From positions 1 through 37,297 of the forward strand of contig CAZCFA010000025.1 of assembly GCA_964497825.1 (NCBI GenBank): a stretch of 37,297 nucleotides of DNA. Direction: 5' to 3'. Shown here piece by piece: positions 7,660 to 15,115 of this stretch (the first letter of the stretch is position 1; each line of letters begins with the position of its first letter). The notes under the pieces were generated by a model. That model was not told the DNA's origin. It saw only the letters and a list, made by a program, of their open reading frames with translations, and ran no database searches. Made by a program: the position numbers and the translations under genes. Origin of the DNA: RHKX01 sp964497825 (GTDB lineage: Bacteria; Actinomycetota; Thermoleophilia; Solirubrobacterales; 70-9).

Positions 7660-8874
7660 GTGCGGGTTCTCGTCATCACGCAGTACTTCGCCCCCGAGGT
7701 GACCGCGGGGCGATTTCGCCTCGAGGCATTCGCGCGGGGGCTCTTGCGGGGCCGGCACGCTGTCGATGTGGTCTGCCCGGTGCCGAACCATCCCGCTGGC
7801 GTCGTCCCGTCTCAGTACCGGCGGCGGCTCCGCTCCGACGAGCGCTCGGGGGGGCTGACGGTGCGCCGCATCGGGATCTACGTCCGTCCCGAGAAGACGA
7901 CGCTGACGCGCCTCGGGACCTACGGCTCGTTCGCGGCGGGTGCCGTCCTGGCCGGCGCCACGATGCCGAGGCCGGACGTCGTCCTGGCCAGCTCGCCTCC
8001 GCTCACGGTCGGCTGGTCGGGCCTCGCCCTCGCGGCCCGGTTCCGGCGCCCGCTGGTGTTCGACGTGCGCGACCTCTGGCCGGCCTCCGCGGAGGCTCTG
8101 GGAGAGGTCAGCAACCCGCGGCTGCTCAGCGCGGCGCAGTGGCTAGAACGTCGGATCTACCGCCGATCGGCGCTGATCATCACCGCCAACGACGCGTTCT
8201 CCGCATACGTGCGCGAGCGCGCGCCGAGCGGTCGCGAGGTCGTCACGGTGCCGAACGGGACGACGCGCGCCTGGATCGAGGCGGGCGAGCGGACGGTGAA
8301 GCGCGCCGATGTCGGGCTGCCCGACGATCGGTTCGTGCTCACCTACGCGGGCAACCTCGGGCTCGCGCAATGCGTCGACGACGCAATCGAGGCGATCCGC
8401 CGCCTCGGTGCCGGATTCCACCTCGAGATCATCGGCGACGGGCCACAGCGAGCCAGGCTTTCGGCGCTGGCTGGCGAGCTGCCTTCCGGGTCGGTGAACA
8501 TGCGTGGCCTCTTGCAGCCGGATGAGGCCGCCAGGGTGCTGCGAGCCTCGGATGCGTTGCTCGTCGCCGAGCGCCAGGACCGCACGGTCTCGGCCAAGCT
8601 CTACGACTACAGCGCGGTCGGCCGGCCGATCGTGGCGATCGCACAGGGCGAGCTACAGCGGATCGTCGAGCGCGAGGGCATCGGGCTGCATGTACCGATC
8701 GGGAACCCGGATGCGCTCGCCGCCGCGCTCGGCACCCTCGCAACCGACCCCGCGGTCGGCGAGCGCCTCGTCACCCGCGCGCGGTCGTTCGCCGCGGCCC
8801 ACCTGCGCAGCGCTCAGGCCGACCGGCTTCGGGATCTGCTCGCGACGATCAGCGACTCCGGAGGGGCTCGGTAG
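7660..8874 (+). CDS. Glycosyltransferase family 4 (WbuB-like)
   Basis: A 404-residue GT-B protein. The GTG at 7660 gives VRVLVITQYFAPEVTAGRFR, the typical N-terminus of WbuB-like GT4 enzymes; the open frame upstream lies inside the preceding gene and is rejected. The N-terminal Rossmann domain covers about 1-190. VPNGTTRAWIE and TYAGNLGLAQ mark the start of the C-terminal nucleotide-sugar domain, and the motif around VAERQDRTVSAKLYDY holds the region that contacts the donor. It would transfer a sugar with retention to a lipid-linked oligosaccharide at the cytoplasmic membrane face. It lies between two methyltransferases in a short operon. The donor sugar cannot be predicted. Confidence 0.85.
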   Translation: MRVLVITQYFAPEVTAGRFRLEAFARGLLRGRHAVDVVCPVPNHPAGVVPSQYRRRLRSDERSGGLTVRRIGIYVRPEKTTLTRLGTYGSFAAGAVLAGATMPRPDVVLASSPPLTVGWSGLALAARFRRPLVFDVRDLWPASAEALGEVSNPRLLSAAQWLERRIYRRSALIITANDAFSAYVRERAPSGREVVTVPNGTTRAWIEAGERTVKRADVGLPDDRFVLTYAGNLGLAQCVDDAIEAIRRLGAGFHLEIIGDGPQRARLSALAGELPSGSVNMRGLLQPDEAARVLRASDALLVAERQDRTVSAKLYDYSAVGRPIVAIAQGELQRIVEREGIGLHVPIGNPDALAAALGTLATDPAVGERLVTRARSFAAAHLRSAQADRLRDLLATISDSGGAR

Positions 8875-8884
8875 GGTGGGCCCG

Positions 8885-9652
8885 GTGAGCGACCGGCTCG
8901 AGCGCGAGCAGCGATTTCACGACGCCAGGTTCGGCGAGGAGGCCGGCAGGCCCAGTGATCGCTTCTACCACATCAATCGGGCCAGCGATCGCTACTTCCG
9001 CGAGGTTCTCGAGGATCTGCGGCCACGATCGCGAGTGCTGGACTACGGCTGCGGCGAGGGTGCCTACTGCGCCCTTCACGCGGCCGGCTGCGGCCATGCC
9101 GTGACCGCCGTCGATCTCTCGCCGGTGGCGATCGAGCACGCCCGGGCCCGCGCCGAGGAGCTCGGCGTGGCTGACCGGATCGAGTTTCAGGTGATGAACG
9201 CGGAGGCGCTGGAGCTCCCCGCCGAGAGCTTCGATGCGGTCGGCGGCCTGGGCATCCTCCATCACCTCGACATCGCGACCGGGCTGGCGAACGTGACGCG
9301 CGTCCTGCGCCGCGACGGGCGGGCGTTCTTCGTCGAGCCGCTCGGACACAATCCGATCATCAACCTCTACCGGAGACGCACCCCGGACCAGCGCAGCGAT
9401 GACGAGCATCCGCTCCGGACCACCGATCTCGCCACGATCCGGTCGTGCTTCGATGACTTCGAGGCGAGCTACTTCCACCTGCTCGGGCTGCTTGCGATCC
9501 CGGCGATCGGCAGGCCCCGCCTCGATGATCTCGTCCGGCGGCTCGATCGCTGGGACGCGGCCGTCTTCGCGCGTTTCGAGCCGCTTCGCAAGTACGCCTG
9601 GATCGTCGGCATGCAGATGTCCGGGCCCCGAGAGCCACCGGCGGCCCGGTAG
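8885..9652 (+). CDS. Class I SAM-dependent methyltransferase
   Basis: A 255-residue protein with motif I VLDYGCGEG at 51-59, AVDLSP for the ribose-binding acidic loop and a GLGILHHLD post-motif, typical of UbiE/COQ5-like small-molecule methyltransferases. The GTG at 8885 is chosen because a gtaggg stretch sits just upstream; a second in-frame GTG at 8876 would add three residues. It follows the GT4 gene by about 10 bases and is probably co-transcribed with it. A role in methylating a glycan residue is likely from context. The gene converges on the lyase-like gene at 9673 with only 20 bases between them and no clear terminator. Confidence 0.8.
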   Translation: MSDRLEREQRFHDARFGEEAGRPSDRFYHINRASDRYFREVLEDLRPRSRVLDYGCGEGAYCALHAAGCGHAVTAVDLSPVAIEHARARAEELGVADRIEFQVMNAEALELPAESFDAVGGLGILHHLDIATGLANVTRVLRRDGRAFFVEPLGHNPIINLYRRRTPDQRSDDEHPLRTTDLATIRSCFDDFEASYFHLLGLLAIPAIGRPRLDDLVRRLDRWDAAVFARFEPLRKYAWIVGMQMSGPREPPAAR

Positions 9653-9672
9653 GCGAATGCCGCGGCTGGGCG

Positions 9673-11217
9673 CTACCGGTAGAGCCAGTCGGTGAAGCCG
9701 AAGCAGCGCCCCATCGACGCCGGAACCGTCGGATAGTCGGTGCCGTAGAAGTAGCGGGCGATCCAGGACTCGTGACGCTCGACCGTCGAGCCGTTGCCCT
9801 GGGGGATGCCCTCCCGGGTCAGCCAGTCCATCACCCGCTTGAGGGCCCGGTCGCCCCAGGCGAAGGGGTCGTAGCCGCGCCGTTCGAGCAGGACGGCGGA
9901 GAACAGCAGCGCCTGGTAGGACTCCATCGTGTAGCCGACGCCGGTCGAGTCATAGCTCGGGTAGGAGGGCGCCGATCTCGAGATGTCCTCGACGATCATC
10001 CCCGACTTGGCGCTGCCGCAGCCGGAGGGGTTGATCGCGCTCCAGCGCGAGCTGCCGGGGGTGCAGGCGTAGCTCAGGTCGAGGTCCTGGTCGGCGCGCC
10101 ACTCGAACCCGCGGGCCTGCGGGCGCTCGCCGAGGAACAGCTTGTAGCGCTCGACGACCTCGCGGAGATCGTCGTTGTCGCCCAGGTAGATGTCGATCGC
10201 GATCCTGGCGGCGCGGGCGAACGAGCCCCAGTTGTTGGCCCGCTCGTCGCTGAGCTGGGTGATGCTCGATGCCTGCCCCGAGGTCCCGATCGGCTTCGTC
10301 CGCAGGCTCGCGAGCCACGCGGCCCAGCTCGTCGACCCCCAGCCGGCCCGCGATCCCGTCACCTGCGGGTCCATGCCGACGAGGTTGGCGGCGACGACGT
10401 AGGCGCCGATCTGGCGCGCGGTCGCGAGCAGCTTGTCCTGCTCGGCCGTGCCGTCCCTGCTGCCCTCCTCCTCGCTGCCGATCAGGTAGCGGTTGACGCG
10501 CACGACGAAGTCGCGGTAGCGCTGCTCGCCGGTCCTCGCGTAGACCAGGGCCGCGGCCAGGGTCTGCGTGCCGGGGCGGCTGACCTGGCCGCTGCCGTTG
10601 TAGTCGGGAAGCCACGGGCTCGCCGCGCTCGGGCTCGGCGAGAGGTTCATGTTCGCCAGCGCGGCGTCGGCCCGATCCTTCATGTAGTCGTAGGCATCGC
10701 CGGATGCGGGCAGCGAGGCGAGCCGATCGTCGGCGATCAGCATGTTCGAGCCCGGGTTCACCTGCGGGGTTTCAGCCCCCTGCGGGGTATCGGTCGCCTG
10801 CGGAGTCGGTGGCTGCCGCTTACCCCCCGACTTGCGCCCGGTCCTCACGACCAGCAGGTACCTGCGAAGCGCCTTCCTGACGCCGCGCCGGCCGTCCCGC
10901 CGCTTGCGCCGCTCGAGGTGGACGTACGCGCGTCCGGAGAGGTTGACGCCCAGCGAGCCCCTGCGGATCGCCCGCCTCGCCGTGCGGGGCTTGATCTTCC
11001 GCGACCGTCCGGGCATCCGGACCACGGCCCGGTCGACGGAATGCGGCCGTGCTCGGTGCGGCTTGAACACCACCGAGTGACCCGAGACCTTGCTCGCTTG
11101 GACCTTGATCGCTCGCGCCTCGGCGTCGGGGCTGAAGAGCGAGGCGAGAGCGACGATCGCGGCGAACGCCGCGATCGCGAGGCCGGTGCCGATCCGAACG
11201 CCGCAGCTCGCGTGCAT
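9673..11217 (-). CDS. Secreted alginate-lyase-family-like protein, copy 1
   Basis: A 514-residue protein. A hydrophobic segment at about 9-28 is a signal peptide or anchor. A very basic region at about 37-135 is followed by a Pro/Thr/Gln-rich linker (about 136-155) and a catalytic-type domain (about 158-514). ERANNWGSFARAARIAIDIYLGD recalls the asparagine-containing helix of alginate-lyase-type (alpha/alpha) toroids, and the ending with FGFTDWLYR is shared with copy 2. It may cleave an acidic exopolysaccharide outside the membrane or in the wall. The last 340 residues are almost identical to copy 2 while the N-terminal 150 are unrelated. The lyase assignment rests on motif memory, so other glycan-active helical barrels are possible. 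Confidence 0.6.
   Translation of the reverse strand: MHASCGVRIGTGLAIAAFAAIVALASLFSPDAEARAIKVQASKVSGHSVVFKPHRARPHSVDRAVVRMPGRSRKIKPRTARRAIRRGSLGVNLSGRAYVHLERRKRRDGRRGVRKALRRYLLVVRTGRKSGGKRQPPTPQATDTPQGAETPQVNPGSNMLIADDRLASLPASGDAYDYMKDRADAALANMNLSPSPSAASPWLPDYNGSGQVSRPGTQTLAAALVYARTGEQRYRDFVVRVNRYLIGSEEEGSRDGTAEQDKLLATARQIGAYVVAANLVGMDPQVTGSRAGWGSTSWAAWLASLRTKPIGTSGQASSITQLSDERANNWGSFARAARIAIDIYLGDNDDLREVVERYKLFLGERPQARGFEWRADQDLDLSYACTPGSSRWSAINPSGCGSAKSGMIVEDISRSAPSYPSYDSTGVGYTMESYQALLFSAVLLERRGYDPFAWGDRALKRVMDWLTREGIPQGNGSTVERHESWIARYFYGTDYPTVPASMGRCFGFTDWLYR
9676..10652. repeat. Long direct repeat, unit A (977 bp)
   Basis: This stretch repeats at 11323-12299, an offset of 1647 bases, in the same orientation. 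Reading the two line by line, I found about eight differences between 9676 and 9740 and none between 9741 and 10652 (912 bases). It covers most of the catalytic-type domain of lyase-like copy 1. Identity includes third codon positions, which points to recent duplication or gene conversion. Confidence 0.92.
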
Positions 11218-11257
11218 GCGACCGGGTTCGGCGCCCGGAGTGGGGCGCTTGAAGCAT

Positions 11258-11273
11258 GTCCACGCGAGTGGAC
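11258..11273. terminator. Hairpin between the two lyase-like genes
   Basis: GTCCAC at 11258-11263 pairs perfectly with GTGGAC at 11268-11273 around a GCGA tetraloop, in the 72-base gap between copy 2 (stop at 11290) and copy 1 (start at 11217). It may be a weak terminator or an mRNA-stabilising element. No U-tract follows. Confidence 0.35.
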
Positions 11274-11289
11274 GCCTGTTCGTCCTCGA

Positions 11290-12585
11290 TCAGCGGCCGC
11301 GGCCGCTTCGCTCGCGGTGCTTCCGGTAGAGCCAGTCGGTGAAGCCGAACGAGTATCCCATCGACGCCGGAACCGTCGGGTAGTCCTTGCCGTAGAAGTA
11401 GCGGGCGATCCAGGACTCGTGACGCTCGACCGTCGAGCCGTTGCCCTGGGGGATGCCCTCCCGGGTCAGCCAGTCCATCACCCGCTTGAGGGCCCGGTCG
11501 CCCCAGGCGAAGGGGTCGTAGCCGCGCCGTTCGAGCAGGACGGCGGAGAACAGCAGCGCCTGGTAGGACTCCATCGTGTAGCCGACGCCGGTCGAGTCAT
11601 AGCTCGGGTAGGAGGGCGCCGATCTCGAGATGTCCTCGACGATCATCCCCGACTTGGCGCTGCCGCAGCCGGAGGGGTTGATCGCGCTCCAGCGCGAGCT
11701 GCCGGGGGTGCAGGCGTAGCTCAGGTCGAGGTCCTGGTCGGCGCGCCACTCGAACCCGCGGGCCTGCGGGCGCTCGCCGAGGAACAGCTTGTAGCGCTCG
11801 ACGACCTCGCGGAGATCGTCGTTGTCGCCCAGGTAGATGTCGATCGCGATCCTGGCGGCGCGGGCGAACGAGCCCCAGTTGTTGGCCCGCTCGTCGCTGA
11901 GCTGGGTGATGCTCGATGCCTGCCCCGAGGTCCCGATCGGCTTCGTCCGCAGGCTCGCGAGCCACGCGGCCCAGCTCGTCGACCCCCAGCCGGCCCGCGA
12001 TCCCGTCACCTGCGGGTCCATGCCGACGAGGTTGGCGGCGACGACGTAGGCGCCGATCTGGCGCGCGGTCGCGAGCAGCTTGTCCTGCTCGGCCGTGCCG
12101 TCCCTGCTGCCCTCCTCCTCGCTGCCGATCAGGTAGCGGTTGACGCGCACGACGAAGTCGCGGTAGCGCTGCTCGCCGGTCCTCGCGTAGACCAGGGCCG
12201 CGGCCAGGGTCTGCGTGCCGGGGCGGCTGACCTGGCCGCTGCCGTTGTAGTCGGGAAGCCACGGGCTCGCCGCGCTCGGGCTCGGCGAGAGGTTCATGTG
12301 GCGCATCGCCGCCCTGGCGCGCCGCTTCATGAATCGGTACCGAGCGTTGCACGTCGGCAGCTCCTGCAGCCGCTTGTTGCCGATCAGCATGTTCGGCACG
12401 TGGTGGCGAGGCGGCCGCGCATCGGAGATGATCGCCTGGGAGCCGGCGAGCCCCGACAGCAGCAGCACGACCAGCGCCGCCAGCCATGGGCGAAGGCGGC
12501 CGTTTCGTCGGGGTCGCGCATGTTCCGCGCTCTGCACCGACCACGATGTTAGCGAGCGCCCATGCGGGACTTGCGCAAAGCTCAT
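11290..12585 (-). CDS. Secreted alginate-lyase-family-like protein, copy 2
   Basis: A 431-residue protein that starts with the ATG at 12585, overlapping the flippase stop by 4 bases (ATGA), so the two are translationally coupled. After a 30-residue polar lead, LRPWLAALVVLLLSGLAG (about 32-49) is a signal anchor or signal peptide. The catalytic-type domain (about 65-431) is almost identical to copy 1. The short segment just before the identity begins, NMLIGNKRLQELP, is clearly related to but divergent from NMLIADDRLASLP in copy 1, which means the two genes were older paralogues. It has a C-terminal basic tail that copy 1 lacks. Being directly coupled to the flippase supports a role in processing the exported glycan. 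The enzyme class is probable, not certain. Confidence 0.62.
   Translation of the reverse strand: MSFAQVPHGRSLTSWSVQSAEHARPRRNGRLRPWLAALVVLLLSGLAGSQAIISDARPPRHHVPNMLIGNKRLQELPTCNARYRFMKRRARAAMRHMNLSPSPSAASPWLPDYNGSGQVSRPGTQTLAAALVYARTGEQRYRDFVVRVNRYLIGSEEEGSRDGTAEQDKLLATARQIGAYVVAANLVGMDPQVTGSRAGWGSTSWAAWLASLRTKPIGTSGQASSITQLSDERANNWGSFARAARIAIDIYLGDNDDLREVVERYKLFLGERPQARGFEWRADQDLDLSYACTPGSSRWSAINPSGCGSAKSGMIVEDISRSAPSYPSYDSTGVGYTMESYQALLFSAVLLERRGYDPFAWGDRALKRVMDWLTREGIPQGNGSTVERHESWIARYFYGKDYPTVPASMGYSFGFTDWLYRKHRERSGRGR
11323..12299. repeat. Long direct repeat, unit B (977 bp)
   Basis: This is the second copy of the repeat at 9676-10652, inside lyase-like copy 2. The bases from 11388 to 12299 are identical by eye to 9741-10652. 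The boundary at 12299 is abrupt. Confidence 0.92.
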
Positions 12586-14192
12586 CGCCTCCGCTTCGCG
12601 CCCACGATCCGGCGCAGGACCGGAAACCGCTCGAGCTCTGGAAACGTCTCGGCCAGCGCCAGGCGGCTGTGCGCGACCGAGGCGACCACGGCGAGCCCCG
12701 CCAGCACGAGCGCGATGCTGATGATCGTCGGCGGGGACAGGGCGATCTGCAGGATCGCGGTGACGGCGGTCGCGCCGGCGATGACGCCGTAGAGCGGCAC
12801 CACGTTGGGGACGATCGCGTGGACGTCGGTGCTGCGGGCGAGCCCCACCTGCCGGATCCCGTTGAGCACGATCAGCGCGGCAGCGGTCGCGACGGCGGCG
12901 CCGACGGCGCCGTACGGCGGGGCGAGGATCAGGACCAGCGCGACGTTGACGGCGATCGCCCCGATGTTGGCGATGACGATCAGGCGAACGCGCCCGAACA
13001 CGCCGAGGATCAGCTCGTTGTGTCCGGCGGAGGTGTCGATGTAGACGCCGAGCGCGAGCACGGCGAGCACCGCTCCGGCGGAGCTGTAGACATCGCCGAA
13101 CAGCAGCACCACGAGCGGCTCCGCGAGCACCACGCAGGTGAGGAAGATCGGGTAGGCGAGCACGGCCGTCCAGGCGGAGGTGCGCCAGTAGACGTCGTTC
13201 AGCTCCTCCTTGTCCGAGCGAGCGTAGAGGCGGGCCGCTATCGGGACGAGCAGGAGGCCGAAGCTCGAGAGGATGTAGGCCATCGTCGTGGCGATCGGCA
13301 GGACCGCGCGGAGCTCGGCGACGTCGGTCGGGGCGGCGAGGAGCCCGAGGACGATCGCTCCCGAGGAGACGAGCGCGACCGAGGTCAGGTCGCTCGCCAG
13401 CAGCGGCACCGTGAACCGGAAGATGGCGCGGGCCGGCATCAGGAACCGGCCGGGACGAAGGTGCTCGGCGATGCCGTTCGCCCGCAGGATCGGCGGCAGC
13501 AGCGGTCCGTACAGCAGCAGTCCGAGCAGGCCGGCGACCAGGTAGCCGACCGCCAGCGGGACGACGCTTCCATCCTGGATGATGATCACCAGCACCGCGG
13601 CCAACCGGAACAGCGGCGTCGCGACGAACCGGCGCAATGCGATCGCCCGGGCCCGAGCGAAGACCGCGAAGACCCCATCGAGCAGCGTCCCGAGCGCCAG
13701 GGCCACCGACAGGCCCGTCAGCAGCACGAGCACCGCCGTAGCGGAAGCGGAGTCGTCGAAGGAACCGACGATCGCGCCGTGCAACGCGGCGACGATCAGG
13801 ATCACGACCGTCCCGCTTGTGAGCACGGTGCCGAGCGCGAGCACGAAGGTCCCGGCGGCACGCTTCAGGTCCCCCTCCTCGTGGTAGATCGGCATGAAGC
13901 GGGCGACGCCCCGGCGCATGCCGAAGGCGGCGGCGACCTCGGTGATCATCCCGATCGACAGGGCGTACGCGAACAGGCCGTAGGCCTCCTGTGAGAGGTA
14001 TCGAACGACCAGGATCTGGGAGACGAGGTTGACGACGACCGCGAACGTCTGCCCGGCGAGCAGCAGGCTGGAGCCACGGACCTGTGACATCGACGCCTGT
14101 CCCCCCGCGGTTCCCGGCACCAGGGTGGAGGCGGCCGTGATCTCGTCTTCGCGGTCGTCGTCACCTGGCCCCGACGGGCCGGTCTCGTTCAC
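12582..14192 (-). CDS. Wzx-type oligosaccharide flippase (MOP/MATE superfamily)
   Basis: A 536-residue integral membrane protein with about 12-14 hydrophobic segments. The entry segment SSLLLAGQTFAVVVNLVSQILVVRYLS and the FGMRRGVARF block are typical of polysaccharide-biosynthesis MOP flippases. It would move undecaprenyl-diphosphate-linked repeat units across the membrane. The GTG at 14192 gives a 34-residue acidic lead. An internal ATG at 14090 (MSQVRGSS) is preceded by a GGGG-rich stretch, has the usual family N-terminus, and may be the true start. The 3' end overlaps lyase-like copy 2 by 4 bases. It is divergent from the deacetylase gene at 14390. Confidence 0.87.
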   Translation of the reverse strand: MNETGPSGPGDDDREDEITAASTLVPGTAGGQASMSQVRGSSLLLAGQTFAVVVNLVSQILVVRYLSQEAYGLFAYALSIGMITEVAAAFGMRRGVARFMPIYHEEGDLKRAAGTFVLALGTVLTSGTVVILIVAALHGAIVGSFDDSASATAVLVLLTGLSVALALGTLLDGVFAVFARARAIALRRFVATPLFRLAAVLVIIIQDGSVVPLAVGYLVAGLLGLLLYGPLLPPILRANGIAEHLRPGRFLMPARAIFRFTVPLLASDLTSVALVSSGAIVLGLLAAPTDVAELRAVLPIATTMAYILSSFGLLLVPIAARLYARSDKEELNDVYWRTSAWTAVLAYPIFLTCVVLAEPLVVLLFGDVYSSAGAVLAVLALGVYIDTSAGHNELILGVFGRVRLIVIANIGAIAVNVALVLILAPPYGAVGAAVATAAALIVLNGIRQVGLARSTDVHAIVPNVVPLYGVIAGATAVTAILQIALSPPTIISIALVLAGLAVVASVAHSRLALAETFPELERFPVLRRIVGAKRRR

Positions 14193-14389
14193 GTTCGGCC
14201 GGCGGGGCCCGCCCCCGCCTCGCCGCGAGCCCGCATCCTGGATCCTCCGCCGGGGTGCGATGCTGCGCTCGCGGACCGGGCGCCGCGAGCCGGCGCTGGA
14301 CCGGGGACGCGCGGAGCCGGGCGATCGCCACCAGCCGACGAGCCCGGCCGGGACATGATTGGCTTCGGCGCCGAAACTGGAGGCCGCCC
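14193..14389. promoter_or_regulatory. Divergent region, flippase / deacetylase, with deacetylase RBS
   Basis: A 197-base gap. GGAGG at 14379-14383 lies 6 bases before the GTG at 14390 and fixes the deacetylase start. No clear -35/-10 pair was found for either direction. Confidence 0.45.
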
Positions 14390-15115
14390 GTGAGCAAGGT
14401 CATCGTTCTCTGCTACCACGCCCTCAGCGACGACTGGCCGGCCGATCTGAGCGTCAGGCCGGATCGGCTCGCGCAACAGATCGAGCTGCTGCTCGATCGC
14501 GGCTACCGGGCCACGACGTTCACCCGTGCGATCGAGGCACGACCGTCGAAGGCGTTCGCCGTGACCTTCGACGATGCGTTCCGGTCGGTGCTGACCCGTG
14601 GCCTTCCGATCCTCGACCGCTTCGGGATCCCCGCGACCGTGTTCGCCGTCACCGGGTTCCCGGGCGGGGCGGAGCCGCTGCGCTGGGACGGGATCGACCA
14701 ATGGCTCGGGGGCCCTTACGAGCCGGAGCTTGCCGGCATGAGCTGGGAAGAGCTGCGGCAGCTTCACGATCGGGGCTGGGAGGTCGGCTCGCATACGGTT
14801 TCGCACCCTCACCTTCCGACGCTATCCGAGGCCGGCCTCGTTGAAGAGATGGCGGCTTCCAAGATGGCCTGCGAGGAGCAGCTCGGCGTTCGGTGCAGGT
14901 CCATCGCCTACCCGTACGGTGACGTCAACGATCGCGTGGTGCGCGCGGCCCGGCGAGCCGGGTACGTGGCCGGGGCCGCGCTGCCGCCGAAGCTCGGCAC
15001 CGAGCGGGCCCTCGAGTGGCCCCGGGTCGGGGTCTGGGTCAACGACGATCTATCGCGGTTCAAGTTGAAGGTCTCCCCATCGGCTCGCCTGCTGCGCAGA
15101 ATGCTTCGGCGCTGA
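14390..15115 (+). CDS. Polysaccharide deacetylase (carbohydrate esterase 4, NodB-like)
   Basis: A 241-residue NodB-fold protein. VTFDDA (Asp61, Asp62) is motif 1, SHTVSHPHL with His135 and His139 is motif 2, the metal-binding HxxxH, and YPYGDVND is motif 3. It would remove N- or O-acetyl groups from a glycan, using a divalent metal. No signal peptide is visible from the RBS-supported GTG, so it acts inside the cell, is exported in another way, or has an N-terminus that needs checking. Its last 66 bases overlap, head to head, the 3' end of the O-antigen-ligase-like gene on the other strand. It stands alone on the plus strand. Confidence 0.85.
   Translation: MSKVIVLCYHALSDDWPADLSVRPDRLAQQIELLLDRGYRATTFTRAIEARPSKAFAVTFDDAFRSVLTRGLPILDRFGIPATVFAVTGFPGGAEPLRWDGIDQWLGGPYEPELAGMSWEELRQLHDRGWEVGSHTVSHPHLPTLSEAGLVEEMAASKMACEEQLGVRCRSIAYPYGDVNDRVVRAARRAGYVAGAALPPKLGTERALEWPRVGVWVNDDLSRFKLKVSPSARLLRRMLRR

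Noticed and set aside
9676..12299. Insertion sequence or transposon explanation for the long repeat
   Set aside because: There are no terminal inverted repeats, target duplications or transposase; the repeats coincide with homologous coding domains.
9772..12552. Plus-strand open frame of 926 codons across both lyase-like genes
   Set aside because: It is an antisense shadow that contains the same 290-codon stretch twice because of the DNA repeat; it has no motif and no RBS. It is useful only as a check on the repeat identity.
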